Source: G963662675 sp963676845
GTDB taxonomy: Bacteria; Bacteroidota; Bacteroidia; Bacteroidales; Prolixibacteraceae
Assembly: GCA_963676845.2 (NCBI GenBank)
Contig: CAXXKK010000028.1
Coordinates: forward strand, 1-64,000
DNA length: 64,000 bases
Direction: 5' to 3'
Positions 9,718 through 18,778 of the stretch are shown one piece after another. Numbering within the stretch: the first letter of the stretch is position 1; each line of letters begins with the position of its first letter. The notes beneath the pieces are model-generated. The model worked only from the letters and a program-made list of their open reading frames with translations. It did not search any database and was not told the origin of the DNA. The position numbers were made by a program, and so were the translations under genes.

Positions 9718-9750
9718 AAAAAAGGTTATCTGTTTGAGATAACCTTTTTT
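9718..9750. terminator. Bidirectional terminator between convergent genes
   Basis: A6, then AGGTTATCT, GTTTG, AGATAACCT, then T6. The perfect 9-bp stem has a U-tract in both directions and serves the PAP2 gene (plus) and the DUF1593 gene (minus). Confidence 0.92.
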
Positions 9751-9766
9751 ATTATTTTTCTTCAAC

Positions 9767-11353
9767 TTAAATTACAGTAATAATTACTCTGTGATAATGA
9801 GTTAAGGCTGGCGAGCCGTTATCAACGGCTTCAAGTACCATGTGAATAGTTTCTCCGGGCTGGGCATCTTCAGGAACAATAACAGTTGTTGATGCGGATG
9901 CTGGATCAGCAGCAAAAACCTCTCCTTTATAGCTATTTACCATGAATTGCATCCAGGTAGTAAAAACATCATCTCCGTCAGGATCAGAAACTTTTGCATC
10001 AAGCTGAACGGTTTCTCCCGGTTTTGCAGAAATATTCAAAGGAGCAGATATCTCAGGATCATGGTTTGCATCCTCATAATTTGGAGTTACTGACCATTGA
10101 AAACGGGCAGCTAATCCATTTTGTGCTGCCGGAAAGAAATCAGGGAAATCAGGGTTTGAATTGCGCCCCATGTAAGCAGCCATTGCATCTGGATTATCCA
10201 GTAATGAATTTAAATCGATCGGTCCTTGTTGCTCTTGTGTATTTTCGATTCTTCGTCCAGACCAGCCACCGTAGCTTTGATCTTCCCATGCTCTTAGTCC
10301 ATTACCAATAAAATTCAAATAGGTAGGCGTATCTCCTTCACCTAAAAATGAACCTTTAGGCAAAATAGATGTCCATACGATATATCCCATATCACGAAGC
10401 TCATCTTCAGTATATTCCGAGAAACCGAAGAAATCAAAAATATCACCTTTTACAAACTGTTTGCCATCGCCCCAAACACGGTATAATTCACCCAAAGGAC
10501 CTTTGCTACGAATATTTTCCTGAACCCATTCAGGCTCATGATAAAAAGCATATTCGGGTTTAAGGCTAGCCTGAGCATTGTAGCCAAGACTTACATTTCC
10601 TCCTCTTGTTTCCAGAGTCTCAATCTCTGGCCAGTTAGGTTGAATATAGTTCGCATAAGTATCATCCTGATCTCCGGATAGGCTTAAAACTACTTTATCA
10701 GATATTTTCTTGTAGATACTCTCCCATTCTGGTGTCCCTTTATATGTATCTTCAATTGATTTTAAAGCTCGTGAAATTGTACTGGCACCACCCCATGCAG
10801 TTACAAATAACGGTCCTGGCTCATCATCAAGCATTAGTGATTTAATAAGCTCAGAACCTTCTGTATCCTTAGAAAAATCACCATCAAATTCAACATTTCC
10901 CCATTTGATTTTTGATTTCAAATATTCAGGTGTAGGATAGTCCGGATCATGAATTTTCAGGTTTGGATATACCTCTTCGTAAGCCTCAACAGCATCATCA
11001 ATAAAACGCTCTCCGTCTCTCCATCTCCAGGATTCCATTGGCCCATAATCTAAACCATAACGGGTATATTCACGGCCGTCAACAAACCATTTAGTCCCTT
11101 GCCCATCACCTTTCCAGTGATATTGACTACTGGCATATACCAGGCCTTCAATATCAAAATCGGTGCTGTAAAGTAAAAAACGTATCAAAGAATTATTATC
11201 ATCCAGCTCGGGGTCACAGGTAATCACAATGCGTGGTTTCACTTCCTCAACATCCGATGTATTTGTTTGATTTGCACAACCAGACATCAGAAGCATTATT
11301 GCCAATCCGACGAATAGTGCCTGGGATTTTAGTTTGATATTGTGTGAAGACAT
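9767..11353 (-). CDS. DUF1593 / Sde182-like lipoprotein (nucleoside-hydrolase fold plus C-terminal Ig-like domain)
   Basis: An exported lipoprotein: hydrophobic signal, then LMSGC with Cys26. Residues 42-54 carry an acidic cluster (D47, D51, D52) at the position where nucleoside hydrolases bind Ca2+ and ribose. Family knowledge places such proteins (Sde182 nucleoside-hydrolase-like domain) with polysaccharide-degrading systems. The last ~95 residues form an Ig-like domain (SAKPGETVQLDAKVSDPDGD) matching the Sde182 C-terminal domain. A paralogue lies at 58817-60356 next to a SusC/SusD pair. The partner gene upstream in the same operon (20-bp gap) encodes an SGNH hydrolase. A carbohydrate-related role is likely; the reaction is not established. 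Confidence 0.82.
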   Translation of the reverse strand: MSSHNIKLKSQALFVGLAIMLLMSGCANQTNTSDVEEVKPRIVITCDPELDDNNSLIRFLLYSTDFDIEGLVYASSQYHWKGDGQGTKWFVDGREYTRYGLDYGPMESWRWRDGERFIDDAVEAYEEVYPNLKIHDPDYPTPEYLKSKIKWGNVEFDGDFSKDTEGSELIKSLMLDDEPGPLFVTAWGGASTISRALKSIEDTYKGTPEWESIYKKISDKVVLSLSGDQDDTYANYIQPNWPEIETLETRGGNVSLGYNAQASLKPEYAFYHEPEWVQENIRSKGPLGELYRVWGDGKQFVKGDIFDFFGFSEYTEDELRDMGYIVWTSILPKGSFLGEGDTPTYLNFIGNGLRAWEDQSYGGWSGRRIENTQEQQGPIDLNSLLDNPDAMAAYMGRNSNPDFPDFFPAAQNGLAARFQWSVTPNYEDANHDPEISAPLNISAKPGETVQLDAKVSDPDGDDVFTTWMQFMVNSYKGEVFAADPASASTTVIVPEDAQPGETIHMVLEAVDNGSPALTHYHRVIITVI

Positions 11354-11373
11354 ATTTTTTTATTTTGAAGTCA

Positions 11374-12090
11374 TTAATTAGGGAAAGCTAAAAATGGCAG
11401 TTGTATCTCTCCCAACTTCTTATAACCTAATTCATTCATATGAATAGGATCACGGTAATAAGTGTCTTTATTGTAAATATTATAGCCACCTAATGAAAAC
11501 TGATCCAGGTAAGGTATTCCGTGAAGTTCGCATATTTGCTTTTGCATGTCAACGTATTCTACCATACTTTCAGCTATAAATGGATCGTAAGCGCCTCTAT
11601 CATTAAAAGCTTTGCTTGACGTGAAAAAGTAAATGGTTGCTTCCGGGTTTTTCTCATATATCTTTTTGATGCAATAATTGATTCCACCAGCCTGAGTAAC
11701 CAGCTTGGATTCATTGTAGCCATCAAATTCAGTATAGTCGGTGTACATACCAACTTCTCTCCCATTGGTATAATCATTGGTTGATGCCCAAAGAACGTAA
11801 ATATCAAATACTCCGGCTTCGTCAATTTGTTGTTGTAAGGATTTTCCCTGTAGAGAAGAAAAACCTGCACCAGGCACGCCAAAATCAGTAATTGTCATTC
11901 CCAGGTATTCGCGCCACATATCTTTCGCCCCATTACTAGGTGGAATCACAGAAACAGATCCTCCAAAAACAGCAACTGTTTTTCCATAGTTTAGAGATCC
12001 TTCATAAACGGTTTTATCTGGCCCGGATTGAGCAAAAGACTGCGTTATAAACAGTAAAAATACGAGAGTAAGTAAATTGATATTTTTCAT
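11374..12090 (-). CDS. Secreted SGNH/GDSL-family hydrolase
   Basis: A periplasmic or secreted esterase-like protein of 238 residues with a signal peptide ending near SFAQ (residue 21). Catalytic blocks are present: FGGSVS with nucleophile S45, the Gly block around 71-76, N105 in STND, and the DPIH motif with D214 and H217. This supports ester hydrolysis, possibly removal of acetyl groups from a polysaccharide or glycan. It is the first gene of a two-gene unit with the DUF1593 lipoprotein downstream. That pairing suggests the two act on the same glycan, but no transporter is adjacent. Confidence 0.82.
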   Translation of the reverse strand: MKNINLLTLVFLLFITQSFAQSGPDKTVYEGSLNYGKTVAVFGGSVSVIPPSNGAKDMWREYLGMTITDFGVPGAGFSSLQGKSLQQQIDEAGVFDIYVLWASTNDYTNGREVGMYTDYTEFDGYNESKLVTQAGGINYCIKKIYEKNPEATIYFFTSSKAFNDRGAYDPFIAESMVEYVDMQKQICELHGIPYLDQFSLGGYNIYNKDTYYRDPIHMNELGYKKLGEIQLPFLAFPN

Positions 12091-12139
12091 GTGTTAGGTT
12101 TATTGGGTTAGTTATTACGAAAAAACTTATATGTATGTC

Positions 12140-12160
12140 ATCCTGAACTTGTTTCAGGAT
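12140..12160. repeat. Small palindromic repeat
   Basis: ATCCTGAA, CTTGT, TTCAGGAT: an 8-bp perfect inverted repeat inside GTCATCCTGAACTTGTTTCA. It resembles a short palindromic motif that I believe recurs between genes in many bacterial genomes. Only one copy was noticed here. It has no U-tract, so a terminator is unlikely. Confidence 0.45.
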
Positions 12161-12221
12161 CTTTTGCAATTAGATAAAGGTTCTGAAATAAGTTAAGGAT
12201 AGCAGCTAGCTCGTCAAATTG

Positions 12222-13028
12222 TTATAGGCTATCCACTGTTGCTTTTAACTTAACCATTTTGGTAAGAAGATCTTCCAATAAATCAAGCCTTAGCATATTT
12301 GCTCCATCTGATTTTGCAATAGAAGGATCCGAATGAGTTTCAATAAACAGTCCATCTGCACCAACAGCAATACCTGCTTTGGCAACTGTTTCAATTAATT
12401 CAGGTTTTCCACCAGTAACACCCGATGTTTGGTTGGGTTGTTGCAATGAATGTGTAATATCAAGTATTACCGGACAATTATTCTTTTTCATTTCTGGAAT
12501 TCCCCGATAATCAACAACTAAATCCTGATACCCAAATGTTGTTCCACGCTCGGTTAACATGACATTATCGTTTCCACTGTCTCTCAATTTTGTAACAGCA
12601 AATTGCATTGCATCGGCAGATAGAAATTGTCCTTTCTTAATATTTACGACTTTTCCTGTTTCTGCAGCAGCAACTAAAATGTCGGTTTGCCGACAAAGAA
12701 ATGCTGGTATTTGAAGTACATCAACATATTCTGCTGCCATAGCAGCTTCCTGTGCTGAATGAATATCAGTTACAGTTGGAATATCAAATTTCTCACCAAC
12801 AGCTTTTAGTATTTTAAGCGCTTTTTCATCTCCAATTCCTGTAAAGGAATCAATTCTCGAACGATTTGCTTTTCGGTAAGAACCTTTAAAAACAAAAGGT
12901 ATTTCAAGCTTATAAGATATTTCGTTAATCTTTTCAGCTATTTCAAAAGCCATTTCTTCACCTTCAATAACACAAGGGCCGGCAAGCAAAATAAAATTCT
13001 TACCTGGAAAATTTATTTTTGGAATCAT
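12222..13028 (-). CDS. kdsA: 3-deoxy-8-phosphooctulonate synthase
   Basis: Condenses phosphoenolpyruvate with arabinose 5-phosphate to Kdo-8-phosphate for the lipopolysaccharide inner core; cytoplasmic. The 268-residue length is normal. Diagnostic segments are visible: AGPCVIEG (16-23), FKGSYRKANRSR, TDIHSAQEA, LCRQTDIL, GQFLSADAMQ and ITHSLQQPNQ. Cys19 in AGPC marks the metal-dependent class; metal-independent enzymes have Asn there. No other Kdo gene is adjacent. The gene lies downstream of the phosphatase and kinase genes on the same strand but is separated from them by 113 bp. Confidence 0.96.
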   Translation of the reverse strand: MIPKINFPGKNFILLAGPCVIEGEEMAFEIAEKINEISYKLEIPFVFKGSYRKANRSRIDSFTGIGDEKALKILKAVGEKFDIPTVTDIHSAQEAAMAAEYVDVLQIPAFLCRQTDILVAAAETGKVVNIKKGQFLSADAMQFAVTKLRDSGNDNVMLTERGTTFGYQDLVVDYRGIPEMKKNNCPVILDITHSLQQPNQTSGVTGGKPELIETVAKAGIAVGADGLFIETHSDPSIAKSDGANMLRLDLLEDLLTKMVKLKATVDSL

Positions 13029-13141
13029 TTCAATATTTTTTCACGAATATACAAAAGAGATACACTTTTTAAAGCCTTCATTGGTAAAAGGAAAAGTATT
13101 ATATCGTTTAAACGAAGTAAGATTCTACATTAAGCCAATCG

Positions 13142-15040
13142 TTATGACCTTTTCCCTTTATATTCTAATACAAGAATACTAATATCATCAGCCTGGGGAG
13201 CATTTCCTCTATGGGCATCAAGTGCATCCAATAAATGATCGACAATACTTTGAGCCGATTTATTTTTTAGTTTTTCGATGTCTCTTGATAATTTTTCCAT
13301 TCCATAAAATTCAGCTGATGCATTTTTGTTATCGGTAACACCATCTGTATAAAGCACTATTTTATCACCTTTCCCTAAAACAATTGAATCTGCGTTATAC
13401 GATTTGTTGGGATATAACCCCAGAGGAAGCCCGTGAGAGGTATCCATCGTAATAATTATATCAGCATTTTTTCGAATGAGGTATGGGTAATTATGTGCAG
13501 CATTACAATAGCTCAATACTCCTGTTTCTGTATCCAAAATACCCAAAAAGAGCGTTAGAAAATTCTGACCGTAGTTCTGAAAACTCAATTCATTATTTAC
13601 CTGTTCCATTATGTGCTTGGGAGATAAGAAGGTAGCTTTACTCTTAATTAGGGTATGTGCAACAGCCATAAACAGAGCTGCCGGAATTCCTTTTCCCGAC
13701 ACATCTCCCATAGTGAATAATATATGATTGGAATCAATGAAAAAATAATCATATAAATCTCCGCCAATGCTTTCTGCAGGCATTAAAGATGCATATAATT
13801 CAATATCAGGTCGATCAGGGAAAGCCGGATAGGTACTTGGAATAATTGCTGTTTGAATTTCTTTAGCAGACCTCAGGTCTTTTTCATATTTCTTTCTTTC
13901 CTTTTTTGTCTGTTCCTGTTCTTCAACAACAATTTTATATTTCAGTTGAAGTTCTTTTAGGCTATCATTCAGTAAATCAACTTCATTTTTATTTTTTCTG
14001 GTCTTTCTGCCTTCAAAACTAAAGTTTTGTATAGAATTAACAACAGAAGACAGAGGATGGAACATTTTGCGAAAAAGAAGTATTATAACAAGTAAGACAA
14101 CAAGCATCCCAAACATAGCGAAAAGGATACTCCTATATAAAATGATGTTTAAATCCCTGTAAAGGCTTTTTGTTGGGGCTAATATCACAGCATACCAGTT
14201 TGTATTATTAATTGGACTATAATAAACCCAGCTTTTTTTATTATTGTTTATCTTAGGGAAAATCGAACCAGAATAGGATTCTCGTGTATTGTTCAGAAGA
14301 GTTGATAAATCCAGCTCTTCTGGAACAAGATCCTCTCCCTGAGAATAAACCGTTTCATTTAACGTATAAGTAGATTCCGGATGAGTTATAAAAGTACCAT
14401 CATCATTAATAATGAAAACTTTCCAGTCAGAATTGTTTTCAATATCCAGTATAATTTCTTTCAAAAAGTTCAGACTAATCTGTGCATACAATATTTTTTC
14501 TAAGTCTCCATTTGATGACAAAATTGGTTGAGCATAGACACTAACCATTTCAACAGAATCATAAACACAAAAGAAAGGGTCAGACCACGATGCAACTCCT
14601 GTTTCAGTAACATTTTTCTTTAAATTAATCAGTTCGTCATTCAATTCTCCGTCAAAACCGTTTGTTGTCACATCGAATTCATTTTCGCTAACTCTGATAA
14701 TCGAAAATAATTCTACGTTTTCACCATATGATTCAAGGTATAAAGCTTTGATTGTAGGGTTTGTTCTTATAACCTGCTTATAGAAAAGGTCGAGGTTACC
14801 ATGCGAATTATAAAATTCAGTTTGCTTAGCAACATTGTTAGACACATACTGAGCCGTAAGTATACTTTGTGTTACCTCATTTGTTATTAATGTTCCCTGT
14901 TGTTTCGCAGAAACTTGAACATTCTGAGTTATAATATTTCTGCTGAATGTGTAATTTAAAACAACGACAACCAGCATAACAATCATAACAATTGTCAGTA
15001 CATAAATACCTAGTTGAAATGCAATACTTTTTTTGTTCAT
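13142..15040 (-). CDS. Membrane sensor with extracytoplasmic Cache-like domain, HAMP-like linker and SpoIIE/PP2C phosphatase
   Basis: A 632-residue signalling protein. A transmembrane helix lies at about 10-30, then a periplasmic dCache-like sensor to about 295, a second helix at about 300-325, a HAMP-like/coiled segment (EEQEQTKKERKKYEKDLRSA), and a C-terminal PP2C of the SpoIIE/RsbU type. The phosphatase shows MPAESIGGDLYDYFF, MGDVSGKGIPAALFMA, YTDGVTDNKN and the terminal ADDISIL, carrying the metal-binding Asp residues. It should dephosphorylate an anti-anti-sigma (STAS) protein in response to an external signal. No STAS or anti-sigma kinase gene is next to it. The PfkB gene lies 47 bp upstream on the same strand. 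Confidence 0.88.
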   Translation of the reverse strand: MNKKSIAFQLGIYVLTIVMIVMLVVVVLNYTFSRNIITQNVQVSAKQQGTLITNEVTQSILTAQYVSNNVAKQTEFYNSHGNLDLFYKQVIRTNPTIKALYLESYGENVELFSIIRVSENEFDVTTNGFDGELNDELINLKKNVTETGVASWSDPFFCVYDSVEMVSVYAQPILSSNGDLEKILYAQISLNFLKEIILDIENNSDWKVFIINDDGTFITHPESTYTLNETVYSQGEDLVPEELDLSTLLNNTRESYSGSIFPKINNNKKSWVYYSPINNTNWYAVILAPTKSLYRDLNIILYRSILFAMFGMLVVLLVIILLFRKMFHPLSSVVNSIQNFSFEGRKTRKNKNEVDLLNDSLKELQLKYKIVVEEQEQTKKERKKYEKDLRSAKEIQTAIIPSTYPAFPDRPDIELYASLMPAESIGGDLYDYFFIDSNHILFTMGDVSGKGIPAALFMAVAHTLIKSKATFLSPKHIMEQVNNELSFQNYGQNFLTLFLGILDTETGVLSYCNAAHNYPYLIRKNADIIITMDTSHGLPLGLYPNKSYNADSIVLGKGDKIVLYTDGVTDNKNASAEFYGMEKLSRDIEKLKNKSAQSIVDHLLDALDAHRGNAPQADDISILVLEYKGKRS

Positions 15041-15087
15041 TAGGCCTTATCTTCAAGGAGATATACAAGTTATGAAAAATATGGTTC

Positions 15088-15969
15088 TTATAGGAAACTA
15101 TTTTTGTTAATCTTCTTTAACCAATCTCTTGTTCCTTCATGCATACACGTTTCGCTGGCTAGTCTTGATGCTAATTCCAAGCTTTTAATGAAATCATTTT
15201 CCTTAAGCCAATAATAACAAAATGCCCCATGAAGAAAATCTCCTGCTCCCAGTGAATCCTTAATCTTGGAAGGAACTATTTTTATAAAACTTTGCTTCTC
15301 ATTTTCCCAAACAACAATAGGATTACTGCCTTTACTGATTGCTATTTTGTTAATTCCATAGGATTTTAAAAATTCAATAATTTCATTGTCTGTATTGCAA
15401 TTTGGCGGATGAAAATTTGCGGAACAGATAGCAATATCAACATAGGGTAATAAATCCGGCAAATGTTCTTTCCAGCTACCACCATCGAATACGACTGGGA
15501 TTCCTCGGTTCTTAGCCTCTTCGCACATCTTCTTTGACATTCGGGGATAAAACCCATCGATCATTAAGAGTTCCGGCTTTTGAATTGAGAAGATATTTTT
15601 AACATTTAGGTCTGTTTTTATATCAATCGGATGATGTGTGAAAATAGTTCTGTCACCATTGCTCTTCGTTGTTATTACTGAAGCTAATATTGGATTAATA
15701 TCCTGATCGTCTCCAATATCTATAATTGAAACACCATGCTCTTTTAAATCGTTTAACATTCCAGGTTTAAATACATTTTTGCCAATTGCTGTAATAAGCG
15801 ATGTATTTTCTTTTCCCGATAAAAACGCGTAAGCAACAGCTGCATTTGTTGCCGGACCACCAGTATATATAGATGGATCTTCTGATTTAACTTTGACATT
15901 TGGCTGAGGAAACTCATCAATGAAATAATGAATATCCAATGTGGTTAAGCCTGCGAATAAAACACTCAT
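15088..15969 (-). CDS. PfkB-family carbohydrate kinase
   Basis: A cytoplasmic ATP-dependent sugar or nucleoside kinase, 293 residues. The N-terminal signature GGPATNAAVAYAFLSG (from about 37) and the C-terminal motif DSLGAGDFLHGAF (about 240-252), with catalytic Asp in GAGD, are clear. The general fold is that of ribokinase. Substrate is not predictable from these motifs. It is first in a possible two-gene unit with the SpoIIE-type phosphatase sensor, an arrangement whose logic is not obvious. Confidence 0.82.
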   Translation of the reverse strand: MSVLFAGLTTLDIHYFIDEFPQPNVKVKSEDPSIYTGGPATNAAVAYAFLSGKENTSLITAIGKNVFKPGMLNDLKEHGVSIIDIGDDQDINPILASVITTKSNGDRTIFTHHPIDIKTDLNVKNIFSIQKPELLMIDGFYPRMSKKMCEEAKNRGIPVVFDGGSWKEHLPDLLPYVDIAICSANFHPPNCNTDNEIIEFLKSYGINKIAISKGSNPIVVWENEKQSFIKIVPSKIKDSLGAGDFLHGAFCYYWLKENDFIKSLELASRLASETCMHEGTRDWLKKINKNSFL

Positions 15970-16183
15970 AATTTTCTTCTGCCCAATTACAGTGGCAATA
16001 ATACTTATTCGTCTTCAAAATATAGCATATCCGACTAAACTATTCGATATTTAATACGTTCTGTCATTAAAAATTAATTTAAACGAAAAAGAAGGATGTT
16101 TAATCCAAATATTAATTTACCGTTTTCCTTGTGGATAAAGGGATATTTTGAATAGTAGAATTCTTTTAATCGTTATGGAATAT

Positions 16184-16191
16184 TAACTTTG
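16184..16191 (+). promoter_or_regulatory. Promoter -7 element of the haem operon
   Basis: TAACTTTG is an exact TAnnTTTG match, 17 bp upstream of the first gene start at 16209. No TTTG -33 box at usual spacing. Confidence 0.55.
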
Positions 16192-16208
16192 CCTAAAATT
16201 ATTCTTTT

Positions 16209-16562
16209 ATGTTTTTCTTAGGATATTTTAGTTTTTTCTTCCCATTTCTCCTTTTAATAGGAATCATTCTGATTTTTGCTTTTGAAGCAAAAAGTGGAGT
16301 TATGGAATATAAAGATTTATGTCTTGCAGAAAACAATGTTATCGTTCAGAATATTGACGTATTAACAAAAAAGGATGATTGTTTCAGATTTGAAAAATTC
16401 AGTGTTGTGTGGGCTGAAAAGATTACCATTCCTTTTTACCATTATTTTTTCGGCATTAAGCATCCTAAGCCAATTGTAATTCCTTATTTTTCGTCAAGTT
16501 TATATTCATCAGATTATCATGTGAAATTTTTCGGACTTTCGCCACCACAAATGGTTGATTAA
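16209..16562 (+). CDS. Small membrane protein of unknown function, first gene of haem operon
   Basis: I do not recognise this family. It has 117 residues. Residues 1-25 are strongly hydrophobic with many Phe/Leu and would form a membrane anchor or uncleaved signal. The rest is soluble, with aromatic-rich segments (FYHYFFGIKHPKP) and no obvious catalytic motif. It ends 37 bp before hemA on the same strand and has a promoter just upstream, so it is probably cotranscribed with the haem genes. A role in anchoring or regulating haem synthesis is possible but is only inferred from position. Confidence 0.65.
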   Translation: MFFLGYFSFFFPFLLLIGIILIFAFEAKSGVMEYKDLCLAENNVIVQNIDVLTKKDDCFRFEKFSVVWAEKITIPFYHYFFGIKHPKPIVIPYFSSSLYSSDYHVKFFGLSPPQMVD

Positions 16563-16599
16563 TTAACAATTATCCGAAGTTTTATTATAAAAATCCATC

Positions 16600-17856
16600 A
16601 TGATTGGAATACTTGGTTTAAGCCATAAATCTGCATCACTACATATTCGAGAAAAATTTGCACTGGATCAGGAAGAATGCAAACAGATTTCAAAATCACT
16701 AATATTGAAAGAGCATATTGAAGAAGTTGTTATTCTTTCTACCTGTAATCGAACTGAAGTTTATTTCAAAGCCAATAAATGTTGTCCTGAAAATGCTTTT
16801 AATACAATTTCAAAGGAATTAAGGAAACATGCCAAGGTCGGAGAAGAGGCTGAGAAGCATTTTTACACCCATCAATTTGATGATGCTATCCTGCATTTGT
16901 TTCGTGTTGTTTCAAGCCTGGAATCAATGGTTCTCGGAGAATATCAAATTGTTTCACAGATCAAGGAAGCTTTTAGTAATTCTACAAAAAACAGAACTGT
17001 AGGTAAAGTTCTTAAAAGACTTTTTAATAAGGCTTTAGAGACAGGGAAAACTGTGCGCACCAATACCGAGATGAGCACAGGTGCATTTTCTGTGAGTTAC
17101 GCTGCAGTTGAAAAATGCAATGAGCTGTTTGGAGATATTCAAAATAAAAAAATATTGCTCATTGGTGCTGGTGAAACAGGTGAACTTGTGGTGAAAAACT
17201 TTTATAAAAAGGGTTGCTCAAACATAACTGTTACAAACCGAACCATAAAAAAAGCAGAAGAACTGGCCAGGCATTATAAGGGCAAAGCACTTCCCTACTC
17301 TGATGTAGTTACAGGCATTCGGGAGGCAGAAATAATTGTAAGTTCGGTTTCCAGTAAAAAGCCTATTCTTAATGCAGAACTTATTGCTCCTGCAATAATT
17401 GAGCAATCACAAAAAGTAATGATTGACCTTGGTGTTCCGCGAAATATTGATAATGATATAGCTTCTCTCACAGGTGTTTCATTAATTAATATTGATGATC
17501 TAAAAGAAGTTGTGCAAAATAACCTGGATAAGAAACAAGCTTATGTTTCTGTTGCTGAAAAGATTATTGCAGAAAAGGTTACTGATTTCACCAACTGGTT
17601 AAGCACGCAGAATTTATCTCCGGCCATTCAAAATGTAATTAAAATTGTCAATCAGGTAAACGACAACGAACTGGCTGTATTTAAAAAATTCCATACGGAT
17701 GATGAATTCAAACAAATGGAAAAATACGGCAAACATGTTTCGGAGAAGCTAATCAATACAATTATTAAGAACCTGAAAGAAATTAGCGACAATGGCCGCG
17801 AAACTGAATACGTAAAAGTCATTAATGACCTTTTTACTCCTATCCATGAAGAATAA
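16600..17856 (+). CDS. hemA: Glutamyl-tRNA reductase
   Basis: Reduces glutamyl-tRNA to glutamate-1-semialdehyde with NADPH, the first committed step of C5 haem synthesis; cytoplasmic. The catalytic Cys49 is in STCNRTE. The motifs SLESMVLGEYQIVSQIK and the Rossmann loop GAGETGELV are present. At 418 residues it is normal length with the C-terminal dimerisation helix. It overlaps hemC by 11 bp, indicating coupled translation in the order hemA-hemC-hemD-hemB-hemL-hemE. Confidence 0.97.
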   Translation: MIGILGLSHKSASLHIREKFALDQEECKQISKSLILKEHIEEVVILSTCNRTEVYFKANKCCPENAFNTISKELRKHAKVGEEAEKHFYTHQFDDAILHLFRVVSSLESMVLGEYQIVSQIKEAFSNSTKNRTVGKVLKRLFNKALETGKTVRTNTEMSTGAFSVSYAAVEKCNELFGDIQNKKILLIGAGETGELVVKNFYKKGCSNITVTNRTIKKAEELARHYKGKALPYSDVVTGIREAEIIVSSVSSKKPILNAELIAPAIIEQSQKVMIDLGVPRNIDNDIASLTGVSLINIDDLKEVVQNNLDKKQAYVSVAEKIIAEKVTDFTNWLSTQNLSPAIQNVIKIVNQVNDNELAVFKKFHTDDEFKQMEKYGKHVSEKLINTIIKNLKEISDNGRETEYVKVINDLFTPIHEE

Positions 17857-18778
17857 TACGATTAAAATAGGCACAAGGGGCAGCAAACTTGCCCTATGGC
17901 AAGCCACGCAAGTAAAAGCAGCACTAGAAAAAGCTTTTCCTGAACTTCAGGTTGAAATAAATATCATCAAAACAAAGGGTGATAAGATTTTGGATGTATC
18001 GCTTTCCAAAATTGGGGATAAAGGGCTTTTCACCAAAGAAATAGAAACGGCATTGCTTAATGGTGATGTGGATTTAGCAGTTCACAGTTTGAAAGATTTA
18101 CCAACAGAACTACCTGAAAAACTTATTCTAGGAGGCATGCTTCCAAGAGGAGAAGTTCGGGATGTTCTTCTTTCCAAAGAAGGAAAGACATTGGCTGAAA
18201 TGACCTCAAAAGATCGCATCGCAACATCCAGTTTACGTAGAAAAGCACAGCTTTTAAACTTTAATCCCGATTTAACGATTGTTGATATTCGTGGAAATGT
18301 TGATTCACGCATCAAAAAGATGCAGGAAGGACATTGTGATGCGCTGATTATGGCTGGAGCAGGAATTATTCGCTTAGGCTATGATAATCTAATTACCGAA
18401 TTTCTTGATCCTGAAAATATCCTTCCTGCAGTAAGCCAGGGTGCTGTTGCCATTGAGATTCGTGAAGATGACGAAGCGGTACAAAACATCATTGATGCCA
18501 TATCGGATGAAACAACATGGCAGGCTACAATGGCCGAACGCTGGCTTCTTCGCACCTTAGAAGGTGGTTGCCAGGTACCGGTTGGCTGCTATACCGAAAT
18601 GGGTGATCAATCCATCAAGATAACCGGAATTGTTGCTGGTGTTGATGGAAAGACAATGATTAAAAAATCAGTTGAATGCCCAACGGAAGAAGCATCTGAA
18701 AAAGCCATCGAGCTTGCTCAGTCTATTCTGGATGATGGTGGTAAAGAAATACTCGATCAAATTAGAAAAACAGATTAA
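17846..18778 (+). CDS. hemC: Porphobilinogen deaminase (hydroxymethylbilane synthase)
   Basis: Polymerises four porphobilinogens into hydroxymethylbilane. I start it at the ATG at 17846 (MKNNTIKIGTRGSKLALWQ), giving 310 residues. An upstream in-frame ATG at 17825 would only add seven residues unlike the family, inside hemA. The dipyrromethane cofactor Cys is Cys242 in EGGCQVPVG. LKDLPTELP and SSLRRKAQL are also typical. The stop is immediately followed by the hemD ATG. Confidence 0.96.
   Translation: MKNNTIKIGTRGSKLALWQATQVKAALEKAFPELQVEINIIKTKGDKILDVSLSKIGDKGLFTKEIETALLNGDVDLAVHSLKDLPTELPEKLILGGMLPRGEVRDVLLSKEGKTLAEMTSKDRIATSSLRRKAQLLNFNPDLTIVDIRGNVDSRIKKMQEGHCDALIMAGAGIIRLGYDNLITEFLDPENILPAVSQGAVAIEIREDDEAVQNIIDAISDETTWQATMAERWLLRTLEGGCQVPVGCYTEMGDQSIKITGIVAGVDGKTMIKKSVECPTEEASEKAIELAQSILDDGGKEILDQIRKTD

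Noticed and set aside
17825..17845. Seven extra codons at the hemC start
   Set aside because: They are not conserved in the family and lie inside hemA; MKNNTIKIGTRGSK is the normal beginning.
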